From positions 250,001-314,000 of the forward strand of contig NC_088323.1 of the NCBI RefSeq assembly GCF_910592395.1: 64,000 nucleotides of DNA. Direction: 5' to 3'. This document shows, piece after piece, positions 37,001 through 41,590 of this stretch; the first letter of the stretch is position 1, and the number at the start of each line of letters is the position of its first letter. Source of the DNA: Lineus longissimus (taxonomy: Eukaryota; Nemertea; Pilidiophora; Heteronemertea; Lineidae). The notes beneath the pieces were generated by a model. The model was not told the DNA's origin and made no database searches. It was given only the letters and a program-made list of their open reading frames with translations. A program made the position numbers and the translations under genes.

Positions 37001-39835
37001 TTGTTTTTCTTGGCAAATTTTCGCTAGACTTCTGCCTTTGGATTTCTGCCAATAATTTCTCCCTCTTACAATGTTTTTGCACGCCGTTAACGGGAGCACA
37101 TCAGTTGTGTGCATTGAATGTCCACGCACATGTTTGGGGCTAATTGCTGCATAACATCTTTCAGGACCATGACTACGTGATGCCGGTCAATCCGAATGTC
37201 TGTTGTCCGCCAACCGTCAAGACCAGGTGTAAGATCCAGAAGAACGCTACATACGAAATTACACTCAATGTAAGTAACACTTCTACATCATTCCAGTTCC
37301 ACAGTTCGTTAAGATGCAACTAGTTATTTGATTGAACTTGCTGTGTCGAGGTGGTGTTCATACATAAATATATACTGCGGGTATTTCTGCAAACAGTGGA
37401 CGGTTGCCGAAAGCCAATGTGAAATACAACTCTGTTCGAAGGAAAAGTGTCTACTGTACAAAATATTCTGCTGATCTAAGGTCACCAGTCACTTTATTCT
37501 TGCACTTAAATCCAACATAAAAGAAAGATGATGACGCTTTTCCCGGGCTGGGGATTCTTGATTCAGCTGAGTTGTCCGCAGCCTTCAGTCTTGCAGAAGA
37601 GTTTGGAATTCGAATCGTGTAGTTTGCTGGACTGAATACTGACGATTTCATGCTTGATAAGATGACACCTTTATCAAAGGGTTTGGGTCTTTTCACTATC
37701 TCCCCACATTTTAACTATATTCTTGTGAACATTTCTTCTGCAGGTGAACGAAACCTACCACAACCCATCCGAACCATGCGTCCTCCACAAATGCGTCGCT
37801 GGGTCAGGCAACACTCATGACGTGGTCTTGGTTAGCACCAACTCCTACTGTTGTTCTTTCAACGGAACCCAGAAGAAGGTAAGACAAAGAGATTGTTAAT
37901 ACCAAGTCCGCAGCCAACTTGATTCGAACAGCTCGGGCCTGGTGACATTATAGGGCCTATTTTCAGCACCTCTTACAACCTTGTCACCTTAGGGGAGCCA
38001 GACCTATTGACTACGAGCCACGAGTGCAACTCAACCCAATGTGAGGACTTCACATTCACACTTACAAACTGATAACAACGGTTCAATAACCTTTCAGCCT
38101 GGTGAGACGTGGACGCATATCACGAGCCCCTGCAGTCTCTTCCAATGTGTTCGAGGTGACGAAACCGATGATATGGCATACATTACGACAAAAGACAGCC
38201 TGTGCTGTGAGGTGAATGGAGTCAAATACACGGTAAGCAATGCCAGGAGCATTAGCAGGGTCCATGAGACCTCTAGTGTCAATTGGCCACAGCGGAAACT
38301 ATACTGTTCACTTGGAATATGGTGATGCCTTTACTGAAACCTAGGCTGATGAAGTTAATTTTCAGTTTGAATATGGGGTTTGTGGCAATGCTGTATTGTA
38401 TTGGGTGATTAGTAATACAATAATCTTCTAATCTTCTATTAGTCTGGCCAGAAGGTCCCAACCACCCTGAAGTGTTACGAGGCTGTGTGTCGCGTGTTGA
38501 ACGGAGCAGCCAGTTTGGTGGAGTCGACCATCTCCTGCATCCCGACAACTACAATCTGTAAGGCGAATGAGAGTCAATTAGATGCTACTGGATGCTGCAG
38601 CAAATGTGTACCACGTAAGCTATAGAAGTTCAAATTGGATTTGTTATTGGCTCATTCGGTCACATCTTCTTCGTGTTCATGCCTACCTCTCCAACGAATG
38701 CAGTAGTCATTCCATCATATTGTGCTTGTGCCGATACCTATGGTCTCCTGTCATGTAAATGAAGGTTGACGACACTGCAAGGGTGCATCTTCTTTCAGCA
38801 GTATTACCATGGTATCATGACTAGATCGAGACTTATACGTGAGACTTGATATTGCAGCGTCAGACGATACAATGTTGACAAAGAAAAAGAATACATCATA
38901 AATGTTTGATCAGTCGCCTCGAGAAGAAGACCGCTGTTTTAACATAGTAACTTTGAAAGCCAGCTGAACTGTTCTCTCTGACCTCTAAAATCCTTCTTTT
39001 TAGCCGGAACTAATAGCAAGGTCTGCAACAATACGTGCCAAGCCAGTCTCTTCACGGGACATCCAGTCGATACGATCGGTTACTTCAATGTCAAGGATCC
39101 AGTTCGCGGTGTTTGTAGAAATCTGGAACCGGTCTCTACCTTCGATTTGAAGAAATGCATAGGTGTGTAATACCTTTAAACCTGATTGGGTTCTATTATA
39201 GTGAATCATTTGTTCAGCAGAAAAATGATGATGACTGTTGTTGTCCTGACGGGTGAGGGACGAAAAGAGCAGGGCTGACATCACGGGTGAAGCCCTGGGG
39301 ATGAAACGATTGATTGCATGTCACATGTCTGAGACAGACAAGGTAGCTGTTGTAAATGAGATCAGTGTCTCCTTGATATTATTATCCTAATGTTCTGTGA
39401 CAGATTAAGATCGCTACACAAAATGCCTGTCGATAAAGAGTTTCAGTTGAATCTTTCCATGGATGCCTTTTTCTGGGCACTTGATATCCAATACTAGTTT
39501 TGATCAATGATTTGGAACATCGTTGCCTACATTTTCTGACACAACATTTGAGGACTACATTTAAAGCATGTTTGAAGGTTTGGCCACGTGTCGAAATGTG
39601 TTTGCCTCTTTCAGGGAGCTGTGGCTCAACCTCGGTAATCGCTGGAGACCATAACCGCTACTCTAACCAGTGCGACTGTTGCCAGGCGTCAACATCCGAA
39701 CAGAAGGAGGTGAAGCTCACGTGTGCCAATGGAGCCACCCTCAAGTGGGTTTACAACACACCAACGGATTGCGGCTGCTCCAAATGTACTGGTGGGACGA
39801 CGCAGCGAAAGAAGAGATATAGTAATCATAACTAA
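6043..39835 (+). CDS. giant VWF/gel-forming-mucin/hemocytin-like secreted glycoprotein, 5' end missing
   Basis: I traced 57 consecutive exons with GT-AG borders. Every junction keeps the frame, and the spliced total is about 4,275 codons to the TAA at 39833. Residue numbers below count from the first visible codon. Order: CCP (1-65), EGF (65-97), CCP (97-161), D1 (184-534), D2 (534-888), D' (888-982), D3 (982-1356). Then come ten WxxW domains among Thr/Pro-rich tracts (1356-3638), with F5/8C domains at 2437-2599 and about 3001-3055 onward. TIL/VWC modules (3428-4150) and a CTCK (4150-4275) close it. The D1-D2-D'-D3 and CTCK ends are those by which VWF and gel-forming mucins multimerise and dimerise. 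Discoidin pairs are known from invertebrate hemocytin/hemolectin. There is no VWD4. The inferred role is an extracellular polymeric mucin, clotting or matrix protein. The start codon and signal peptide are not identified, so the gene is 5' incomplete here. Confidence 0.93.
6194..6687. repeat. 33-bp intronic minisatellite, 15 copies
   Basis: About 15 tandem 33-bp units of AATATCCTTTGATACSGCCC plus TCGAGGAACCTAC sit in the intron that splits CCP1. The main variation is one C/G site (GATACGGCC or GATACCGCC). The 33-bp length leaves long open frames on both strands (repeats of RPSRNLQYPLI or VGSSRAVSKDI). The array lies wholly between a good donor (6116) and acceptor (6894), so it is intronic. 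Confidence 0.93.
7150..7335 (+). pseudogene. two decayed copies of the EGF exon
   Basis: Upstream of the intact EGF exon are two relics. One at about 7153-7190 keeps only the C-terminal half (CACPDDFRGP). The other at about 7240-7330 aligns over most of the exon (ENCLNGGKCP) but has Ser and Trp where Cys 4 and 5 should be, and it also lacks the first and last Cys. The flanking intronic sequence is similar too, which supports exon duplication. A disulfide-deficient EGF is unlikely to fold, so I leave both out of the coding model. Confidence 0.6.
7379..7474 (+). CDS. exon 3: EGF-like domain
   Basis: A single phase 1-1 exon of 96 nt encodes a complete six-cysteine EGF-like domain. The core is CLNGGTCSGPNTCSCPEGF, with spacing C-x3-C-x5-C-x5-C-x-C-x8-C. 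It lacks the Asp/Asn-rich calcium-binding signature. It lies between two sushi domains and can be skipped or duplicated without a frameshift. Two decayed relatives immediately upstream show that duplication has happened. Confidence 0.88.
7741..7932 (+). CDS. exon 4: CCP/sushi domain 2
   Basis: One symmetric phase 1-1 exon encodes a whole sushi domain: ACKTPTAPVNGRIMC, then VACHPGYEF with the typical Gly-Tyr, then CNLLGEWTP with the conserved Trp, then VPDC. Unlike CCP1 it is not interrupted by an intron. Sushi domains usually mediate protein-protein or surface binding. Confidence 0.9.
8360..8428 (+). CDS. exon 5: short Thr/Ser/Pro linker
   Basis: A 69-nt phase 1-1 exon encodes a Thr-rich spacer (VTTKSPVITTTTLM) between CCP2 and the first VWD domain. 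It is probably an O-glycosylated hinge. The borders TTTTTCAG and GTAAGT are good. Confidence 0.75.
8698..9875 (+). CDS. exons 6-8: VWD domain of D1
   Basis: Exons 8698-8913, 9249-9444 and 9742-9875 encode VWD1 (residues about 184-366). Seen directly: YRTFDGFHYTFAASC at the start, and MCGLCGNFNGNRSDEF near the end. That end motif combines the CxxC-type CGLCG with the Asn/Asp-rich calcium loop. In VWF the CGLC motifs of the D1/D2 propeptide are implicated in disulfide exchange during multimer assembly. The GDPH motif common in VWD domains is absent (AWSQDN occupies its place). Confidence 0.93.
10339..11537 (+). CDS. exons 9-11: C8 and TIL of D1
   Basis: Exons 10339-10451 and 10818-10977 encode the C8 domain (CEVLNSAVFASCH, then ACEHDYCTCDN and CECNTLETYARAC). 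Exon 11306-11537 encodes a TIL domain (CGGSCPKTC, DGCHCPEGK, CPC) that runs into the start of a VWC/TILa-like turn ending DCNTC. Together with VWD1 this completes a standard D assembly (residues 184-534). The intron at 10978-11305 holds a tRNA-like repeat. Confidence 0.92.
11089..11150 (+). repeat. tRNA-like SINE fragment in intron
   Basis: GATGGCCTCGTGGTTAAAGC resembles an A-box/D-arm, and GAAGGTTCAAGG resembles a B-box about 30 bases on. The arrangement is that of a tRNA-derived SINE head. The acceptor stem does not pair, so it is not a functional tRNA. It lies in the intron between the C8 and TIL exons of D1. Confidence 0.35.
12027..13949 (+). CDS. exons 12-15: D2 assembly (VWD, C8, TIL)
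   Basis: Exons 12027-12372, 12680-12986, 13304-13474 and 13712-13949 (residues about 534-888). VWD2 opens with AGDPHFLTFDGKRYDF, the only exact GDPH motif among the three VWD domains. Its terminal motif reads MGLCGTFDNNQRNDF, so the first Cys of CGLCG is Met. C8 follows (YYKACMFDMCECQ, YADDC), then TIL (CGNGCGRSC, EGCNCPAGK). Several cysteines and the calcium loop are intact. In VWF and gel-forming mucins D1 and D2 form the assembly region for D3-mediated multimers. Confidence 0.93.
14177..14458 (+). CDS. exon 16: D' (TIL') module
   Basis: One exon encodes the end of the preceding VWC-like turn (CECEEAQWKC) and a complete extra TIL domain (NCTDVCPANM, CHPECPLTC, CVPGCVCKKGFVLDGN, CPC), ending RDCNTW/C. 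A TIL-type module placed between D2 and D3 matches the D' region of VWF and gel-forming mucins. The N-terminal half of the protein therefore follows the canonical D1-D2-D'-D3 order. The phase 2 borders match those of the other TIL exons. Confidence 0.88.
14930..17553 (+). CDS. exons 17-22: D3 assembly (VWD, C8, TIL)
   Basis: Exons 14930-15177, 15492-15688, 15941-16048, 16240-16376, 16808-16953 and 17268-17553 (residues about 982-1356). VWD3 starts CSVYGESHYTSFDGKMFEF, so GDPH is replaced by GESH. It ends VHGLCGNFNGDQQDDF, with His in place of the first Cys of CGLCG. C8 follows (CGVLLTLFQPCH, CVFDSCACD), then TIL (MSQCPKKTC, EGCDIPCEPG, CGC). D3 is the domain that forms inter-chain disulfides in VWF and gel-forming mucins. 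Which Cys would do so here cannot be told without an alignment. Confidence 0.92.
17887..18284 (+). CDS. exon 23: Thr-rich linker and WxxW domain 1
   Basis: A short PTS tract (TTTKATTTTTTITTTPPPTP) leads into a Mucin2_WxxW (CysD-like) domain. The domain has the canonical motif GWTPWMS, then GDVESYDNLRMVYQFC, IQC, GFSCYN, and YEVRFFCQC at the end. In mammalian mucins the WxxW sequence is a C-mannosylation signal. CysD domains cross-link mucin chains non-covalently. This copy has no internal intron. Borders are phase 2 to phase 1. Confidence 0.9.
18865..19314 (+). CDS. exon 24: PTS tract and WxxW-type domain 2 (motif altered)
   Basis: About 50 residues of Thr-rich sequence precede a WxxW-family domain that starts CDFWSNFINRYQ. 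The second Trp of the motif is Phe. The remainder is typical: GDYESFTAAEKKAFC, INC, GLVCRN, CFDYRISYFCSC. There is no intron inside the domain. The long upstream open frame in the same reading frame (from 18696) is intronic. The TCTCTTTCAG acceptor at 18864 fits the phase. Confidence 0.88.
19537..19722 (+). CDS. exon 25: mucin PTS tract
   Basis: A 186-nt exon encodes only Thr/Pro/Ser (for example STTAPTTTTTTTP and repeats of PSTTTTT), ending TTTTIGG. It is an O-glycosylation tract. Its 3' half and downstream intron are the left part of a 1350-bp tandem duplication. Confidence 0.85.
19709..22200 (+). repeat. tandem 1350-bp duplication of two exons and their introns
   Basis: The segment from the end of the PTS tract (CCAACTACTACCACTAT) through intron, WxxW half-exon, intron and second half-exon appears twice. 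The first half-exons start at 20184 and 21534, exactly 1350 apart. The second half-exons start at 20676 and 22033, 1357 apart, owing to a small intronic insertion near 21920. Introns as well as exons are nearly identical, so the duplication is recent or has been homogenised. Confidence 0.95.
20184..21072 (+). CDS. exons 26-27: WxxW-type domain 3 and PTS tract
   Basis: Exon 20184-20359 carries the first half (VCIPGWTKKFNTNF, GGDFELIDEIEEIKKYC). Exon 20676-21072 carries the second half (IRCDKDYGLACRDED, YEIRVKCSCGE) followed by about 95 residues of PTS. The motif reads WTKK, so the second Trp is missing. A phase-0 intron after VGQ splits the domain, unlike domains 1, 2 and 6-9. It pairs with domain 4 as the products of the tandem duplication. 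Confidence 0.92.
21534..23405 (+). CDS. exons 28-30: WxxW-type domains 4 and 5 with long PTS tract
   Basis: Exon 21534-21709 and the start of exon 22033-22992 encode domain 4, almost identical to domain 3. The same 960-nt exon continues with roughly 225 residues of (PSTTTTT)-type mucin repeat. It then runs without an intron into domain 5 (VCIQGWTKKFNSHMPS). Domain 5 is completed by exon 23297-23405 (ITCTKELGLECFDAD, YEIQVNCDC). Both domains have WTKK in place of WxxW and share the phase-0 internal intron. The PTS part is the longest in the gene and the most prone to length polymorphism or assembly error. Confidence 0.93.
23742..24131 (+). CDS. exon 31: Pro/Thr linker and WxxW domain 6
   Basis: A Pro-rich spacer (PYPTPPKPPSTPTIPP) precedes a canonical domain: GWTKWMS, GDFENLDDLVMIYRSC, VQC, GLTCLN, YEVSIFCDC. 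It has a complete WxxW and no internal intron. It groups with domains 1 and 7 rather than with the duplicated domains 3-5. It also precedes the first discoidin domain. Confidence 0.9.
24582..25846 (+). CDS. exons 32-34: F5/8-type-C (discoidin) domain 1
   Basis: Exons 24582-24769, 25287-25439 and 25702-25846 encode a whole F5/8C domain (residues about 2437-2599). Seen: CPEPLTNEVEVADDRQLSAS, AWTADGNDQTPWIQIDL, VTKYQISSSDD, then VPIKTRCLRLHPI and LRFDVLTC. F5/8C folds bind phospholipid, glycans or collagen in other proteins. Paired copies are known from hemocytin/hemolectin. The donor after the second exon is GTCGGT, a weak match to consensus, but it is the one that keeps the frame (KPL/VFEG). 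Confidence 0.92.
26079..26129 (+). CDS. exon 35: 17-residue Thr/Pro linker
   Basis: A 51-nt phase 1-1 micro-exon (TTTPKPTPPLKTTTT) joins the discoidin domain to the next PTS/WxxW exon. Splice sites are CTCCACAG and GTATGT. Confidence 0.75.
26288..27442 (+). CDS. exon 36: WxxW domains 7 and 8 with two PTS tracts
   Basis: One 1155-nt exon contains domain 7 (GWTTWMNT, GDYETISNLRFHYQFC, YEVRLWCQC), then about 115 residues of PTTTTT-type repeat. Domain 8 follows (CDIWTPRFNNIK, GDFEYRDWTQLQSYC, YFIRYYCQC), then a second PTS tract ending PGPTIP. Domain 7 keeps WxxW. Domain 8 reads WTPR and has lost the second Trp. Two domains and two mucin tracts in one exon, without introns, contrast with the split domains 3-5. 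The long Val-rich open frames on the opposite strand are shadows. Confidence 0.94.
27637..27662. repeat. perfect 26-bp palindrome in intron
   Basis: CAGAGTCTTTCTA is followed directly by its exact reverse complement TAGAAAGACTCTG, with no spacer. It lies in the intron between exon 36 and the second discoidin domain. No function is evident. It could be the relic of an inverted-repeat element. Confidence 0.9.
27800..29590 (+). CDS. exons 37-39 (part): F5/8-type-C (discoidin) domain 2
   Basis: Exons 27800-27932 and 28295-28534 and the first part of exon 29523-30397 encode a second complete discoidin domain. Seen: CDEIIGVSNPAMVPDSQFTA, EEEWIKVDLGARTLLSGIIT, TWVKKYYVSYG, VFFSRNITARFIKIQPI and LRFDLLGC. 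It is closer to the textbook F5/8C pattern than domain 1. The phase-2 introns differ from the phase-0 introns of domain 1, so the two were probably not produced by a recent local duplication. A transposon copy lies in the intron at 28668-29343. Confidence 0.93.
28668..29343 (+). mobile_element. non-autonomous element with tRNA-like module, 5'-truncated copy in intron
   Basis: This intronic segment matches the reverse complement of 56854-57579 over most of its length. Shared stretches include GGCCGCAGTGGCGCTAC and TAACTTTGCCGTTAGGGTTT. The right end carries the same terminal sequence (ATGCATGCATG...GCTTTAA) as the complete copy. The left terminal repeat is missing. A tRNA-like stretch with A and B boxes lies at 29090-29150 (GGCATAGTGGGTAAGAC, GAGTTCGAACCC). 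Confidence 0.8.
29523..30397 (+). CDS. exon 39: end of discoidin 2, WxxW domain 9 and PTS tract
   Basis: The exon starts in the last strands of discoidin 2 and crosses a short PTS tract. It then encodes WxxW domain 9 (KWTQWLSS, GELEFLDLARLHHDFC, LEC, YICLN, HEIRIGCPC). About 150 residues of PTS follow, built on an (A)PSTTTTT(T) unit with Thr codons ACA, ACT and ACG mixed. The WxxW motif is intact. The exon ends ACTACAG with donor GTATAC. The opposite-strand Val-rich frame is a shadow. Confidence 0.93.
30971..31003 (+). CDS. exon 40: 33-nt Pro-rich micro-exon
   Basis: A phase 1-1 micro-exon encodes APPAPPNTTTT between the PTS exon and the TIL exon. The borders CTTGTTCCAG and GTAAGT are strong. 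Because it is symmetric it could be skipped without a frameshift. Confidence 0.65.
31243..32175 (+). CDS. exons 41-42: TIL domain, VWC-like turn and start of WxxW domain 10
   Basis: Exon 31243-31478 encodes a TIL domain (VCPPGETWSNCAYKCSDLC, CIQGCTKEKCPPGELY, CNC). Exon 31998-32175 continues with a short VWC/TILa-like piece (CTSCYCFNSTVSC) and then begins WxxW domain 10 (CTWTDWMNVDD). In gel-forming mucins a TIL at this point would follow a VWD4 and C8. Neither is visible here, so the D4 assembly appears to be reduced to its TIL. A tRNA-like repeat on the minus strand lies in the intervening intron. Confidence 0.88.
31840..31955 (-). repeat. tRNA-like SINE fragment in intron
   Basis: Read on the minus strand, CTGTAGCTGGGCAAAGTACG resembles a tRNA D arm/A box, and GGTCCCGGGTTCTAGTC resembles a T arm/B box about 30 bases on. 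This fits a tRNA-derived SINE head. The acceptor stem is not convincing. It falls inside the intron 31479-31997. Confidence 0.45.
32543..32758 (+). CDS. exon 43: second half of WxxW domain 10
   Basis: This exon completes the domain begun in exon 42: GDLETLDKLRKTNVFC, IKC, GFICYN, YKVKFYCPC. The domain keeps a canonical WTDW motif. Its internal phase-1 intron lies before the GDLETLD segment, a different place and phase from the intron of domains 3-5. The splits therefore arose independently. Confidence 0.9.
33262..33375 (+). CDS. exon 44: short PTS tract
   Basis: A phase 1-1 exon of 114 nt encodes KPNEPDRNTTTPKTTQPS then a Thr run. It is the last substantial mucin-type tract before the cysteine-rich C-terminal part. 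The acceptor TCTTTATTTAG and donor GTATAG are acceptable. Confidence 0.75.
34230..34917 (+). CDS. exons 45-46: TIL/VWC-like module and Thr linker
   Basis: Exon 34230-34483 encodes a short TIL-like segment (CPAFCPPRQLCNGVKC, CPCYIDG) and a VWC-like core (CKICSCFNRTEHCYPKSC). Exon 34806-34917 adds a final Cys pair (NCECKCE) and a Thr-rich tail (TTTRQPTTTTQSTTTT). A 15-base G run interrupts the intervening intron at 34592-34606. Confidence 0.82.
35153..36194 (+). CDS. exons 47-49: cysteine-rich VWC-like modules
   Basis: Exons 35153-35371, 35906-35958 and 36137-36194 encode dense cysteine modules (CLKYNC, EKCCLKYEVTC, GDCCPRLEC, PPPTECEITVQPAC, DECGCVHYKNC). The CC and CxxC spacings are VWC-like, as found before the cystine knot in hemocytin, SCO-spondin and VWF. 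Exact domain limits cannot be set by eye. The intron at 35372-35905 carries a 54-bp minisatellite. Confidence 0.85.
35525..35886. repeat. 54-bp intronic minisatellite, about 6-7 copies
   Basis: Tandem units of about 54 bp, beginning GGGTAATTTCGAAGGTTTTA and containing CATCAACCACCTAGTATC, fill the intron between exons 47 and 48. The first and last copies are diverged. Because 54 is a multiple of three, a minus-strand frame stays open across them. It is not a gene. Confidence 0.92.
36463..37269 (+). CDS. exons 50-52: VWC-like modules
   Basis: Exons 36463-36524, 36860-36976 and 37165-37269 encode a VWC-type sequence (ICVYTSKVDGKVVTYKPDSK, WSDGKCRTCECKEA, CEVQTCPPIP, NVCCPPTVKTRC). The pattern of a Trp-containing turn then CxxCxC is the VWC hallmark. 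Introns are phase 0 between these short exons. This part precedes the cystine knot. Confidence 0.87.
37744..38614 (+). CDS. exons 53-55: further VWC-like modules
   Basis: Exons 37744-37878, 38098-38232 and 38443-38614 encode repeated half-modules of one pattern. Each has a Cys pair after a turn (NPSEPCVLHKC; SPCSLFQCVRG; TLKCYEAVC) and a CC or CxxC further on (YCCSFNG; LCCEVNG; GCCSKC). Two of the three exons are exactly 135 nt with phase-0 borders, which suggests origin by exon duplication. Confidence 0.87.
39004..39835 (+). CDS. exons 56-57: C-terminal cystine knot (CTCK) and stop codon
   Basis: Exons 39004-39162 and 39615-39835 encode the final cystine knot: VCNNTCQASLF, GVCRNLEP, KKCIGSCGSTSV, CDCCQAS, VKLTCANGATLKWVY and DCGCSKC. 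The CxGxC-like and CxC elements match the CTCK of VWF, mucins, hemocytin and SCO-spondin, which mediates tail-to-tail dimerisation in the ER. A basic tail TQRKKRYSNHN follows the knot, with RKKR as a possible proprotein-convertase site. TAA is at 39833-39835. Confidence 0.93.
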
Positions 39836-41590
39836 CTGATGCGATAAATGCTTTAATATATACTTTAATGATTTGCAAGAAGCACACTGACCATTGAAAA
39901 TGGAAAGACGCCATGAAACGGGACGTATTGTCTTCGTGGAATTTAATCTAATGTATTTTGTTGGTTCAAATGTTGCCAGTATATTGGCAAAGGCTCATCG
40001 GAGGATTTGCTGTGTTATGTTCTTGCGGTTTTTATATCAATATCATGGCGTCTTCCCAGTTTGACTTTAAAGAAAGGTCAAGATATTTACAATAAGTTTA
40101 CCCCAACATGTACAATTTGGTCAGTGTGTGAATAGAGGTCGGGGCATTTGATGCCCGGGATAGATCAGAATCACATCTTTATCTATCATGTGAAACAGCT
40201 TTGTGGTCAGGCAGGTCAGCCCCAGGACAATAATCTTCTGTTCTTTCATCTTCTGATACTTTGTGATCTTGTTATAAAACAACTCGGCCAAATGGATGAG
40301 TCCTGGAGCAAAATGTCCACATTATATTCAGCAGACATTGTGCTAACTATTCTGTTATTGATTATATATGATATGCTTTGTGTTTGTCGGTAGTCATCCT
40401 GATAGTTAGAGTATTGACTTCATTCAGTTAAACGATTACATTTATTGAATTATGTGAGATGTCCCATCTGTTGACGAAAGACTACTTGTCTAATTTAGAT
40501 ATTGAAGGAATTATGCTGAATTATTGATTTAATACATTGATATGATGACCGCAAGGTACATCTTACTGGGAAACTAGGTCAATGTCTTACACTATGATTC
40601 GAAAATGTTTAGGATGAATATATGAATGTGATATTGTAATGTAATTATGTAAATGATTGAAAACATGTGATAATTTGTTTGCCTGACAGCTGTTGGTCCA
40701 TTGACTGTACTCCCCATTAGAAGGCAGCGCTAGACTGTGACTGTGACGTCTAACTTGACGTCGAATAGTTCCATTACAGAGCATTTCATTTTACATAACA
40801 AGTAAACCATTGTGAAGATTGGCCTGTTATTACATCCTTTAGTCGCCTTTGAAATGCACGATTCATTATGATACAGTGTCAGCTAGGTACTGCTTCCAAA
40901 CGGGAGGAACAATCTATTTTGGCAACCCGTCAAAAAGCGCTAACACACTAACAGGCTGAAGGTGCAGGTGAATATATCGTGGTCAAATTGATCAATCTAT
41001 ATGCTGCTGTCCTTTTACTAATTAGCAAATTATAAACGGTGTCTCAGGGAACTAATTTAACTGGAACAACCTGTAAAACTCTTCGATTTTTCCCGATGGT
41101 TTGGTGAAGGAAGAACACCCTACATACATGGCAGTCTGTATGCTATGTAGGCCCCTGTCCTTAAATTGTGATCATATCATGTACATACACTATACGTATA
41201 GAAGGTGTTAGCATATATTAAGGTAAAGCTTGGTCTATATTATACTGGCATAGTTTGACTGAATTTCAATGTCAACCACCCATGGTTTCATTGCGTGTTT
41301 TTTAATAGGCATCTTTCAAAGGCCCTGGACAGCAATTTACATCTTGACTTTGAACGAAAATAGCTACCGCACGATAGGCATGGCCATTCTAACACCATAA
41401 TTACGATCAGGTCATGATGTAAACAAGCGTGTCCTGAGCCTTTACGTGCTCAAGACAGCAGTAAATGGTCCGTTGTATGAGCCATTTGTTGCATTCTTAG
41501 GAGTTATATGTCTGGTTCTGTTTTAAACACGAATACCATTCAATTCTTATGATACTTGATCAACTAATAAAAGAATTGTGTTCTAGTACA
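39836..41590 (+). other. probable 3' UTR and downstream flank
   Basis: AT-rich non-coding sequence follows the stop codon. The first exact AATAAA I found is at 41566-41571 (CTAATAAAAGAATTG), with a T/G-rich stretch shortly after. This could be the polyadenylation signal of a 1.7-kb 3' UTR. A variant signal nearer the stop cannot be excluded. Confidence 0.3.
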
